From contig NZ_SWCN01000006.1 of NCBI RefSeq assembly GCF_005116575.1, positions 1 to 64,000 of the forward strand: 64,000 bases of DNA, given 5' to 3'. The position numbers and the translations under genes are program-made. Within the stretch, counting starts at the first letter, position 1, and each line of letters starts with the position of its first letter. Shown piece after piece: positions 1 through 8,382 of this stretch. The notes under the pieces were generated by a model. It was not told the origin of the DNA. It did not search any database and saw nothing but the letters and a program-made list of their open reading frames with translations. Source of the DNA: Desulforhopalus sp. IMCC35007. Its GTDB lineage: Bacteria; Desulfobacterota; Desulfobulbia; Desulfobulbales; Desulfocapsaceae.

Positions 1-113
1 TCATTGAATGCTTTGAAGTGCCGGGACAACAGCTTCAGATTGGAGAAACCACAAAACGCCAGATTGAACTTTATACTAAATTGGGTGTCACGCCACCGGC
101 ATCGTTACAATAG
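1..113 (+). CDS. 3' end of an unrecognised gene
   Basis: An open frame enters from the left edge, read from base 3, and ends at TAG (111-113), giving 36 C-terminal residues. The fragment contains the stretch VPGQQLQIGETTKRQIEL and ends PPASLQ. I do not recognise the family from this short piece. It lies on the same strand as upp but about 300 bases before it, and a likely promoter intervenes, so it is probably not in the upp transcript. That this is a real gene end is inferred only from the uninterrupted frame. Confidence 0.4.
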   Translation, partial: IECFEVPGQQLQIGETTKRQIELYTKLGVTPPASLQ

Positions 114-421
114 CCCGGGAATTTAGGATATACATGAAATATCTACTGGATATTGGGGTGGCAAGGCAATAGAATAGTGCAGTGCGCTGCTTTTCTTCCC
201 AAAACCATAAGGAGGTGGCGAGTAAAATACCTTGCTTTTTCCCAGATTTTTTTTAAAAGGATTAATTACGAATCTGTCCAATATGAGCACCGCTGCGGTG
301 GTGTTGTTTCATAATGCAGCCGCATTCTTGCGGCCATGCCTACCATTACAATTGAAATCACTTGCAATACTATAATTTTAGGCTGGACTGTTAACTGATA
401 ATCCTCCTCCAGGAGAAAAAT
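114..421 (+). other. Intergenic leader region before upp
   Basis: This 308-base stretch has no convincing gene. Visible structures are a T-rich run near 238-255, a small hairpin with arms CACC/GGTG at 288-300, and a second hairpin with arms GCCGCA (319-324) and TGCGGC (329-334) around a TTCT loop. A short minus-strand open frame across 266-460 looks like chance. Both hairpins lie upstream of the probable -10 box at 371, so they may be regulatory DNA or the end of the upstream transcript and not a upp leader. Confidence 0.35.
346..376 (+). promoter_or_regulatory. Possible sigma70 promoter for upp
   Basis: A perfect TATAAT lies at 371-376. The best partner is TTACAA at 346-351 with a 19-base spacer, which is longer than ideal. 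TTGAAA at 352-357 would be only 13 bases away. Transcription would start near 383, giving a leader of about 40 bases before the upp start at 422. The -10 match is clear; the -35 assignment is weak. Confidence 0.4.
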
Positions 422-1048
422 ATGGCTGTACATATAGCGGATCATCCACTCATCAAGCATAAACTCGGTTTAATGCGTCAACATGATATCTCAACAAAAG
501 ATTTCAGAGATCTCTCTTCTGAAGTTGCCCGCCTGCTGACCTATGAGGCATCCAAAGATCTTCCCACTGAAAAGAAAACAATTCAGGGTTGGGCCGGACC
601 TGTTGAAGTTGATGAGCTGAAAGGCAAAAAAATCACTATTGTGCCGATTCTTCGGGCAGGGCTTGGAATGATGGATGGAGTAATCGATCTCATTCCTTCG
701 GCCAAAGTCAGTGTTGTGGGCTACTACAGAAATGAAGAAACGCTCAAACCGGTTGAATACTACGTGAAGCTTGCAAGTGATATGGAAGAAAGAATCGCCC
801 TGATTCTTGACCCAATGCTGGCAACCGGTGGTACCTTGCTGGCAACGATTGAAACCCTGAAGAAAGCAGGTTGCAAAACAATTAAAGGATTATTTCTTGT
901 TGCTGCCCCTGAGGGCCTGAAGGTGATTACTGACGCTCATCCTGACGTGGAGATATATGTGGCTTCGGTGGATGAACGGCTCAACGAGGTAGGCTATATC
1001 CTGCCGGGACTCGGGGATGCCGGAGATAAAATCTTTGGCACCAAGTAA
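422..1048 (+). CDS. upp: Uracil phosphoribosyltransferase
   Basis: This cytosolic salvage enzyme makes UMP and pyrophosphate from uracil and PRPP. The protein has 208 residues, the usual length of bacterial Upp. The PRPP-binding motif DPMLATGGT is present near residue 137, and the C-terminal uracil-binding region [13 protein letters not shown] closes the protein. The start ATG has AGGAG at 409-413 eight bases upstream. The next gene on the same strand is a uracil permease, so import and activation of uracil are encoded together. A strong terminator directly after the stop means the permease may be made partly from its own promoter or by read-through. Identity is secure. Confidence 0.97.
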   Translation: MAVHIADHPLIKHKLGLMRQHDISTKDFRDLSSEVARLLTYEASKDLPTEKKTIQGWAGPVEVDELKGKKITIVPILRAGLGMMDGVIDLIPSAKVSVVGYYRNEETLKPVEYYVKLASDMEERIALILDPMLATGGTLLATIETLKKAGCKTIKGLFLVAAPEGLKVITDAHPDVEIYVASVDERLNEVGYILPGLGDAGDKIFGTK

Positions 1049-1054
1049 GGCCAT

Positions 1055-1089
1055 GAGCCATTACAGATAATGTAATGGCTCTTTTTTTT
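1055..1089 (+). terminator. Intrinsic terminator after upp
   Basis: Perfect 10-bp arms GAGCCATTAC (1055-1064) and GTAATGGCTC (1072-1081) enclose a 7-base loop and are followed by eight T residues. It starts seven bases after the upp stop. It would end most upp transcripts before the uracil permease gene. Confidence 0.92.
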
Positions 1090-1276
1090 GTCGATCTGAT
1101 AAGGTCGTACAAAAAGATCAAAACTTACGAGAGACAACTCGTAATAAACTTCAAACAGATAATAACGAAGAAAAAAGTCAGGGCCCGAGAGGGTGTACAC
1201 CTTGAATACTTGAAACTTCGGGAAAAGAGTTTTTACGATACCATCTGAGAAAAATTTCGTTGAGGAGAGCTGTATA

Positions 1277-2605
1277 ATGTCCGAAGTTTCACAAAGTATT
1301 GACTATAAATTTCGTTTTAGCGACTGTCTGCTTGGAGCTCAAATGCTCTTTGTCGCCTTTGGCGCTCTGGTCCTTGTTCCTATTCTGACAGGGCTTGATC
1401 CCAATGTAGCGCTTTTTACTGCCGGCCTTGGAACTCTGGCGTTTCAGGTTATCACCAAGGGAAAGGTGCCTGTTTTTCTTGCGTCTTCCTTTGCCTTTAT
1501 CGCTCCCATCATCTATGGCGTTCAGACCTGGGGCATTCCAGGGACCCTGTGTGGGCTTGCTGCTGCAGGAGTTCTTTATATTATTCTGAGTTTTGTTGTC
1601 AGGATTTTTGGCCCCGGGATCCTTCATAAGTATCTCCCCTCTGTCGTAACAGGGCCGGTTATCATGGTGATAGGTCTTGTCCTCGCCCCTGTCGCCGTGC
1701 ATATGGCCATGGGGCGGACCAGCGACGGCTCCGGCTGGCTTGTTCCTGAGACGACCGCTATGATCATTGCCGGGGTGTCTCTTGTGACAACGGCCCTGGT
1801 GGCTCTGGTTGGTAAGGGATGGTTTCGGCTCATTCCTATTCTTTGCGGTATTATTGCAGGCTATATTACCTCACTCGGCCTGGATGTTACCGGGTTTTCC
1901 GCCTCGGTCCAGGCGGGTTTTGATCCAGGTGAATTACAAAACTGGACTGGACCGACACTTATTACCTTTGCACCAATAGCAGATAAGATGTGGTTTGCCA
2001 TGCCAGTTTTTGTTCTTCCTGAATGGAAGTGGGAAGCCATTCTTTTTATCGTTCCTGTGGCCATAGCGCCAGCTATTGAACATTTCGGGGATGTACTGGC
2101 CGTAGGCTCCATTACCGGTAAAGATTATGTGGAAGATCCCGGTATTGAAAATACCATGCTGGGTGATGGTATCGCAACGTCGATTGCTTCCCTGCTCGGT
2201 GGGCCACCAAATACGACATATTCTGAGGTAAGCGGGGCGGTTGCGCTGACCAAGGCCTTTAATCCAGCCATTATGACCTGGGCTGCAATTGTGGCAATAC
2301 TTCTCTCTTTTGTTGGTAAAATCGGAGCGGTGCTCGCAACGATTCCATCGCCTGTCATGGGTGGTATTATGATCCTGCTTTTTGGAATGATCACAGTCAT
2401 TGGTATCAATACCCTGGTAAAATCCGGACAGGATCTGACGACACCCAGAAATCTTATCATTGTCGCTGTAATCCTTGTCTGCGGTATTGGCGGAATGAAG
2501 TTTACTGCGGGATCTTTTGCCATTGAAAAAATCGGTCTTGCCGGGGTCCTGGGGCTGTTGCTAAATATCATACTGCCACAGGGTACAGAAGAAAACGCTG
2601 ACTGA
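1277..2605 (+). CDS. uraA: Uracil permease, NCS2 family
   Basis: This is an inner-membrane nucleobase transporter of the NCS2 (nucleobase:cation symporter 2) family. The 442 residues are almost entirely hydrophobic segments, consistent with the 14-helix family fold. Conserved stretches include VLVPILTGLDP near the N terminus, the acidic AIEHFGDVLAVG segment of helix 8, and GGPPNTTYSEVSGA, the typical substrate-site signature. Placement after upp supports uracil as substrate, though xanthine or uric acid permeases share the fold. An inverted repeat TTACGAG/CTCGTAA (1125-1144) lies in the 228-base gap before it and could be an operator or hairpin. The start ATG follows GGAGA at 1263-1267. Confidence 0.93.
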   Translation: MSEVSQSIDYKFRFSDCLLGAQMLFVAFGALVLVPILTGLDPNVALFTAGLGTLAFQVITKGKVPVFLASSFAFIAPIIYGVQTWGIPGTLCGLAAAGVLYIILSFVVRIFGPGILHKYLPSVVTGPVIMVIGLVLAPVAVHMAMGRTSDGSGWLVPETTAMIIAGVSLVTTALVALVGKGWFRLIPILCGIIAGYITSLGLDVTGFSASVQAGFDPGELQNWTGPTLITFAPIADKMWFAMPVFVLPEWKWEAILFIVPVAIAPAIEHFGDVLAVGSITGKDYVEDPGIENTMLGDGIATSIASLLGGPPNTTYSEVSGAVALTKAFNPAIMTWAAIVAILLSFVGKIGAVLATIPSPVMGGIMILLFGMITVIGINTLVKSGQDLTTPRNLIIVAVILVCGIGGMKFTAGSFAIEKIGLAGVLGLLLNIILPQGTEENAD

Positions 2606-2692
2606 AGGTGAGTTGCATTTCATCGAATCAACAGAGTAACCAATCAGCATTTTATTGTTTAATAAAATATAAGTTTTTACTTGGAGGTAAAA

Positions 2693-4582
2693 ATGGAATT
2701 CCCTATAGATTTAACCGGGTATACGCCACTGCAGTTTGATCTTTCTCAAAAGGAACTCACCGGTGATCAACGTTCTGTATTGATTAAAAATATTGATATT
2801 GTTCGTAACAGTATCATTTTTTTCACAGCTCTTGCCAATGTTAAGGGCCTCGGTGGCCATACCGGTGGTGCTTTTGATATTGTTCCTGAACTGCTGATTA
2901 TTGACGGCTTTATGAAAGGCTCTGACAGTCTGCATCCTGTGTATTTTGATGAAGCAGGGCACAGGGTTGCGATTCAGTACATGATGGCTGTGCTCAATGG
3001 GTACCAGAAACCTGAGTCCCTGTTGCATTACCGTGAGTATGATCACGGCTATTACGGTCATCCTGAGCGTGATGATAAGAATGGGGTCTTCTTTTCCTCA
3101 GGAAGGCTTGGGCATCTCTGGAGTTATGTCAACGGTGTCGCTGAGGCGGACCGGGATAAAACTGTTGTCATGTTCGGCAGCGACGGTTCCCAGATGGAGG
3201 GTGATAATGCGGAAGCTGCCCGTTACGCAGTCGCCCGTGGACTCAAGGTAAAACTATTTATCGATGACAACGATGTGACCATTGCCGGTCATCCGAGCCA
3301 GTATCTGAAAGGCTATGATGTTGAAAAAACCATGAAGGGCCACGGGCTTGAGGCAAACTCCGGTGATGGTGAAAATATCGATGCTCTCTTTGCCAGGATC
3401 CAGCAGGCTCTGATGGTTGACGGGCCGGTGGCGCTTATCAATAAACGGCCCATGGCAGTGGGAGTGCCTGGTATTGAAGGGCTTTCAAAAGGTCACGATG
3501 TCATTGCCGTGAATCTCGCTGTCGACTACCTGAAAAGTAAAGGACTGGCCAGTGCAGCAGATCTGCTTCTCAATTTCACGGTTGACAAGGTCAAGGTCAG
3601 CTACCTGGGAAGTACGCCGGAGATGGGAAAAGTCCGGGACGATTTCGGTAAAATTGTCTGTGAAATTCTTGATACCACAGAGAACGCCAAAGATAAGGTT
3701 CTCGTTGTCGATTCGGATCTTGAGGGTTCCTGCGGGATGCATCATATCCGAAAAAAACATCCTGAACTGTATGTTGCCGGTGGTATTATGGAGCGGAATA
3801 ACTACTCCGTTGCAGCAGGCTTTGGTTCAGAACCAGGACGTCAGGGAATCTTTGGTACATTTGCGGCCTTTTTAGAGATGGTGATTTCTGAGATAACCAT
3901 GGCTCGCCTCAACGAGGCAAACGTTCTTGCCCATTTTTCACATTCCGGAATTGACGATATGGCGGACAATACCTGCCATTTTGGAATCAATAACTTTTTT
4001 GCTGACAATGCCCTTGCAGAAGGCGATTGTACCAGACTTTATTTTCCAGCCGATGTGTTGCAGTTACGGGCAATGCTCAAAAGAATTTTTAACGATAGTG
4101 GACTGCGCTTTTTATTTTCAACCCGATCGGCAACGCCATGTTTGTTGAAAGAAGACGGTACGAAGCTCTACGATGAGGGCTATATCTTTGAACCCGGTAA
4201 AGATGAGGTGGTACGCGAAGGAAAAGACGGTTACGTCATAACCTATGGTGAGATGACCTACAGATGTCTTGATGCGGTGGAACAACTCAGAAAAGATGGT
4301 CTGCAGATTGGTTTAATTAACAAGCCGACACTCAATGTTATAGATGACGAGATGCTGGCAAAAGTTGGCGAGAGTCCTTTTGTTCTGGTGGTTGAAAGCC
4401 AGAACAGCAAAACGGGTCTGGGTGCGAGGTATGGTACCTGGCTGCTTGAAAGAGGTTTTGCACCCCGCTACTCCCTTTTGGGTACAAGCAAGATAGGGCA
4501 TGGTGGTATCGCAGAGCAACTGCCACACCAGGGTCTTGATGTTGCTGATATCAAGAAGAAAATTCTGTCGATGAAAAAATAA
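2693..4582 (+). CDS. Transketolase-like thiamine diphosphate enzyme
   Basis: A 629-residue protein with the three-part layout of transketolases. The N-terminal TPP-binding domain has the metal/diphosphate motif GSDGSQMEGDN followed by LFIDDNDVTI. A central pyrimidine-binding domain follows, and the C-terminal domain includes VVESQNSKTGLGAR. By family, it would transfer two-carbon units in the non-oxidative pentose phosphate pathway. The N-terminal stretch GLGGHTGGAFD differs from the usual transketolase GHPG region and slightly recalls homodimeric pyruvate dehydrogenase E1, so the exact substrate is open. The start is the ATG at 2693 with GGAGG at 2683-2687; an in-frame TTG at 2681 overlaps that ribosome site and is rejected. 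Confidence 0.78.
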   Translation: MEFPIDLTGYTPLQFDLSQKELTGDQRSVLIKNIDIVRNSIIFFTALANVKGLGGHTGGAFDIVPELLIIDGFMKGSDSLHPVYFDEAGHRVAIQYMMAVLNGYQKPESLLHYREYDHGYYGHPERDDKNGVFFSSGRLGHLWSYVNGVAEADRDKTVVMFGSDGSQMEGDNAEAARYAVARGLKVKLFIDDNDVTIAGHPSQYLKGYDVEKTMKGHGLEANSGDGENIDALFARIQQALMVDGPVALINKRPMAVGVPGIEGLSKGHDVIAVNLAVDYLKSKGLASAADLLLNFTVDKVKVSYLGSTPEMGKVRDDFGKIVCEILDTTENAKDKVLVVDSDLEGSCGMHHIRKKHPELYVAGGIMERNNYSVAAGFGSEPGRQGIFGTFAAFLEMVISEITMARLNEANVLAHFSHSGIDDMADNTCHFGINNFFADNALAEGDCTRLYFPADVLQLRAMLKRIFNDSGLRFLFSTRSATPCLLKEDGTKLYDEGYIFEPGKDEVVREGKDGYVITYGEMTYRCLDAVEQLRKDGLQIGLINKPTLNVIDDEMLAKVGESPFVLVVESQNSKTGLGARYGTWLLERGFAPRYSLLGTSKIGHGGIAEQLPHQGLDVADIKKKILSMKK

Positions 4583-4605
4583 TTTCGATCTGGCAGAAAT
4601 TTTAA

Positions 4606-4645
4606 ATGGCCTGCGTCCACTGTTGGGGGATGCAGGCCATTTTTC
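4606..4645 (+). terminator. Intrinsic terminator after the transketolase-like gene
   Basis: Arms ATGGCCTGC (4606-4614) and GCAGGCCAT (4632-4640) form a 9-bp stem followed by a short T run (4641-4644). It lies 24 bases after the stop codon. The short T run makes it somewhat weaker than the upp terminator. Confidence 0.75.
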
Positions 4646-4833
4646 TATGATGGCAAAAAAAGAACCTCCCGGTATCTTGGAAAAAAAATTTGCAACCGAA
4701 CTTGCGTTTAATGTATCCTTCACAAAGTTTAAATTTGTCCTGATATTTTAAGGGTTCTGAGTGCCGACATCATGCTCGGCAATCCGATTTTCCCTGTGGG
4801 TACTTTTGGCGGTAAAGCAATTATGGAGACGTG

Positions 4834-6993
4834 ATGGAAGATATTACTAATGGTGTTGAAGGCGAGGAAACCGATATTGTAAAATCTGTCGGGCGTCGGA
4901 AAATACGAGGAAAATTACTCTGGTCGTTCTTGATCCTTATTGCACTCACCCTTGTGGTGATTGCAATTACTCTTATTTCCCAGACCTATGCCCAACGAAC
5001 TGTCCATGATCTTGTCCAGGTCCATGGTAAAATTGCCCGTCTCAGTCTGGAGACGGAAAAGACCCTGCGCGTTATGCAGAGTTATGAAAAAGATTTTCTT
5101 CTTCAGCACGAAAATATCGGGATCCGGGAGGCAAAAGAAAAATATCTCACCCCCTTTATGGAGCAAGGTGGTGAGGCATACCGGACACTTTATGAGATCC
5201 AGAGTCTGGCGGTTTCTCCAGAAGAGGTTCAGGCTGCTCAATCCGCTATGGATTCCATTAATGAATACCTCAGTGCCTTTGTCGGTACCGTCAATATTCT
5301 CGAGCTGCGTGTTGATAAGGAATTCGGTGAGCTGGTAAAACTTCAGGAAAGTCTCAATCTACTTGGACAAGCGGCAGCGCAATCTTCGTCGGCTAAAATC
5401 CAAAACCAGTTTTACCTGCTCAAGGCAGCCTTGCAGGATTATCTGGTCGTTCAGACTCCGGAAAACGCAAGCAAGGTCACTGGTGAGGAGGAAAATTTCA
5501 GGACATTTTTACAGTCTTCAGCCCTTCCTGCTGCAACCAAAGCAAATCTTGGGGAGAGTCTAGCTGATTTTGCGAAGTGGTATGCTGAGGTGAAGAAGAC
5601 CGATGGTGAGATCGTTGCCCGTATCCAGGAATATCAGAGTGCTGCGGCAAAAGCAGAGCCGGTCATCAGCTCTTTTCTCAATGGTGCAATTACCAATGAG
5701 GCTGCAGCGACAAAAGATATGGAACAAACCTCGGCAATGGTGCTCAAAATTGTTCTTGGTGTTGGTGTGGTAGCTGTTCTTTTTGCAATTTTTATCGCTA
5801 TCCGGCTTTCAAAAGGCCTCACCAATCAGGTGGATCATATTATGTCACTTCTCGGCCAGATGGAGGCTGAAAATTACGAGGCGAGAACAGAGGTCGTCAG
5901 TGACGATGAGCTTGGAGTAATGGCGGTAACTCTCAATAACATGCTGGATAATATTACAATCCTCATTCAAAGCCAGGATGAGCGGAATGCTATCCAGGAG
6001 TCGATCATGAAGCTGCTGGAAGAGATCAGTGCACTGAGTGATGGTGACTTTACCGTCCGTGCTGAGGTTACAGAAGACGTGACCGGAGCCATTGCAGACT
6101 CTTTTAATGCCATGGCCGATCAGTTTTCTGACATTATTTATAAAGTTAAAGTTGCGACCCAGGCGGTCGGTGTTACAGCCGAAGAGGTGTCACGTCAGAC
6201 TATGAGTCTTGCTGAGAGGAACATCGATCAGGTTAAAGGTGTAGCGACTGCCGTTGAGGCTATTGACGAAATGGTTGGTTCAATCAGGAGTGTTGCTCAA
6301 AACGCCCAGCAGTCTGCACAGGTATCCAGGCAGTCACGGCAAAACGCACAGGAAGGAGCCCAGGCTGTTCAAAAAACAAATAATGCGATGTCAGAAATAC
6401 GTGAACAGATTAATGAGACAGCCCGCTCCATTAAACGCCTTGGAGAAAGTTCCCTTGAAATCGGTAATATCGTCCAGATCATCGATGATATTGCTGACCG
6501 AACTTCAATTCTGGCGTTGAATGCCTCTATTCAGGCCGCCATGGCAGGTGATGCGGGACATGGCTTTGCTGTGGTTGCCGACGAGGTACAGCGTCTTGCA
6601 GATAGCTCCAGTAACTCAACAAAACAGATTGAGGTCCTGGTGAAAAGTATCCAGGCGGAGATAAAAGATCTCACAACACGCATTGATGAGAGTATCGGCA
6701 AGGTTGTTGAGGGATCAAAACTGGCAGATGGTGCCCATGATAAGCTGCAGGAGATTGAAAATGTTTCTCGCCAGCTTGCAGAGCTTATTGAAGCTATCAC
6801 CGGGGCTACCACCAACCAGGTGAAAATGTCTGAGGCTATCTCTAAAACCATGGAGGAGGTTGGTGAAGTCAGTCGAGAATCTTCACTCTCAACTCAGGAT
6901 ACTGCGGCTTCTATGAATATTCTCAGTAAGACAGCGCGGGATCTGCGTTCAGCTGTTGAGGTGTTCAAAATTGGCAAGACTGAGGCAGCATAA
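4834..6993 (+). CDS. PilJ-like methyl-accepting chemoreceptor
   Basis: A 719-residue membrane receptor that should control the CheA kinase encoded downstream. A transmembrane helix at about residues 27-50 is followed by a mostly helical periplasmic domain of about 250 residues. A second helix (about 305-325) and two consecutive HAMP-like segments come next, then the cytoplasmic signalling domain. The hairpin tip reads [17 protein letters not shown] and then [13 protein letters not shown], closer to the PilJ version (AIQAASAGEAG) than to enteric receptors. Double HAMP and this tip argue for a type IV pilus (Pil-Chp) receptor. I prefer ATG 4834 over the adjacent GTG 4831, because GGAG at 4824-4827 is then at a normal distance. 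No pentapeptide tether is seen at the C terminus. Confidence 0.88.
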   Translation: MEDITNGVEGEETDIVKSVGRRKIRGKLLWSFLILIALTLVVIAITLISQTYAQRTVHDLVQVHGKIARLSLETEKTLRVMQSYEKDFLLQHENIGIREAKEKYLTPFMEQGGEAYRTLYEIQSLAVSPEEVQAAQSAMDSINEYLSAFVGTVNILELRVDKEFGELVKLQESLNLLGQAAAQSSSAKIQNQFYLLKAALQDYLVVQTPENASKVTGEEENFRTFLQSSALPAATKANLGESLADFAKWYAEVKKTDGEIVARIQEYQSAAAKAEPVISSFLNGAITNEAAATKDMEQTSAMVLKIVLGVGVVAVLFAIFIAIRLSKGLTNQVDHIMSLLGQMEAENYEARTEVVSDDELGVMAVTLNNMLDNITILIQSQDERNAIQESIMKLLEEISALSDGDFTVRAEVTEDVTGAIADSFNAMADQFSDIIYKVKVATQAVGVTAEEVSRQTMSLAERNIDQVKGVATAVEAIDEMVGSIRSVAQNAQQSAQVSRQSRQNAQEGAQAVQKTNNAMSEIREQINETARSIKRLGESSLEIGNIVQIIDDIADRTSILALNASIQAAMAGDAGHGFAVVADEVQRLADSSSNSTKQIEVLVKSIQAEIKDLTTRIDESIGKVVEGSKLADGAHDKLQEIENVSRQLAELIEAITGATTNQVKMSEAISKTMEEVGEVSRESSLSTQDTAASMNILSKTARDLRSAVEVFKIGKTEAA

Positions 6994-7041
6994 CAACCCG
7001 GCATCTCTTTAGGTATATCTGGAAAATGTTGGAACGGCTAT

Positions 7042-7071
7042 CTTTGGAAGGTATAAAATGACCTTCCAAAG
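7042..7071 (+). repeat. Perfect inverted repeat between receptor and binding-protein genes
   Basis: Arms CTTTGGAAGGT (7042-7052) and ACCTTCCAAAG (7061-7071) pair perfectly over 11 bp around an 8-base loop. There is no T run, so it is not a canonical terminator. It could stabilise one part of the transcript, set differential expression, or be a protein-binding site. Confidence 0.7.
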
Positions 7072-7139
7072 TACTACGGTGCATCTTTTGAGAGTGAAGC
7101 TTTACTGGAGCTCTCTTTGTACGGAGTGTGGAGATACGA

Positions 7140-8312
7140 ATGAAAAAGACGATCGCGATTATTTTGCTCAGCCTTGCCCTGCTGGTTTTGGAGACACCTG
7201 CTATCTTTGCAGGTGATGAAGCGCTGCGCATCGGCTTTAACTTTCCTTTGACCGGGATGTTTGAGCTTGTGGGCAATCATTCAAAAAATGCGGCTGAGAT
7301 GGTTCGGCAGGAAATAGATGCAGCCGGAGGGATTACAGTTGGTGGGAAAAAATATAGTGTTGAGTTTCTCTATGGTGACAATAAATCAGATGCCGCTGCG
7401 GCTTCTTCGCTTACTGTCTCCCAGGTGACTAAAGAAAAGGTCCTGGGGATAATTGGTCCTCTGAGTAGTCGTCAGGCGATACCCGTGGCGCAGATGGCTC
7501 AGGCATTTGCCACTCCGATGATTACTCCGTGGTCAACCTCTCCTCTTACCACCAAGGACAGACCCTTTGTTTTTCGCAGCTGTTTTGTTTTTACTATCCA
7601 GGGTTCGGTGATTACCAAATTTGCGGCCAGTGAATTTAAGGCCACGAAGGCTGCGGTTTTATATGATATAGTGAGTGCCTATCCAAGAGGAATGGCAAGT
7701 TCGTTTAAGCAGGATTTTGAAGCGCAAAACGGTCCAGGCTCGGTGGTTGCCTATGAAGAATTTCGTACAGGAGACAAGGATTTTTCCAAACAGCTTGAGC
7801 GCATTGCAGATTCCGGCGCTCAGTTTATTTTCACCCCCCAACATTTCAATGAAGTCCCTCTGATTGTAAGGCAAGCCAAAAAGATGGGTATTACCTTGCC
7901 GATTATGGGCAGTAATTCCTGGTCTGGTGGTGATCTCATTGGTGAGTGTGGCCCTGATTGTAATGGACTCTTTTTTACCGGCAATTATGCACCGGGAAAT
8001 GCCAAGGGAATAAACGCTCAATTTGTTGACGCATATAAAAAAGCTTATGGGGAATACCCCGATGAACCGGCAGCACTTACCTGGGATGCCGTCCGGGTAA
8101 TGATCCAGGCAATAAAAGATACAAAAGGTTTGACTGGAAACCTGCTTGCTGACCGCAAGCTTGTTCGAGAATCTCTGGTCAATGTTAAAAATTTCGAAGG
8201 TGCAACGGGAGTCATGACCTTTAACGAGAGTGGTGATCCTGAAAAATGTGCGGTTGTTATCAAAATTGATAATGAAGGAATTTTCACAGCACACGAAGTG
8301 GTCTGTCCATAA
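7140..8312 (+). CDS. Periplasmic binding protein, branched-chain amino acid (LivJ) type
   Basis: A 390-residue exported protein with a signal peptide ending about IFAGDEA. The mature part begins LRIGFNFPLTGMFELVGN, the hallmark start of type I periplasmic binding proteins for leucine/isoleucine/valine and related ligands. It also contains GIIGPLSSRQAIPVAQ and a conserved hinge-type C-terminal lobe. No permease or ATPase of the Liv type lies next to it; it sits between a chemoreceptor gene and the che genes. I infer that it may deliver its ligand to the receptor, and not only to an importer encoded elsewhere. The start ATG 7140 has GGAG at 7130-7133; the GTG at 7128 overlaps that site. Confidence 0.88.
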   Translation: MKKTIAIILLSLALLVLETPAIFAGDEALRIGFNFPLTGMFELVGNHSKNAAEMVRQEIDAAGGITVGGKKYSVEFLYGDNKSDAAAASSLTVSQVTKEKVLGIIGPLSSRQAIPVAQMAQAFATPMITPWSTSPLTTKDRPFVFRSCFVFTIQGSVITKFAASEFKATKAAVLYDIVSAYPRGMASSFKQDFEAQNGPGSVVAYEEFRTGDKDFSKQLERIADSGAQFIFTPQHFNEVPLIVRQAKKMGITLPIMGSNSWSGGDLIGECGPDCNGLFFTGNYAPGNAKGINAQFVDAYKKAYGEYPDEPAALTWDAVRVMIQAIKDTKGLTGNLLADRKLVRESLVNVKNFEGATGVMTFNESGDPEKCAVVIKIDNEGIFTAHEVVCP

Positions 8313-8382
8313 AACGACCTAGAGGTCTTTTGTTTCTTCAGACAGTGTATGAATTGGATTTGACGGGCTTTAGGGGTTTGCA

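Noticed and set aside
1235-1249. A 15-base sequence ACGATACCATCTGAG repeated at 40815-40829
   Set aside because: A shared 15-mer between two intergenic sites is expected by chance about once or twice in 64 kb, and the flanks differ.
1289-2571. Long open frames opposite the uracil permease gene
   Set aside because: They are antisense to a well-supported gene and their products are rich in Ser/Thr/Pro/Ile, as expected from reading codons backwards.
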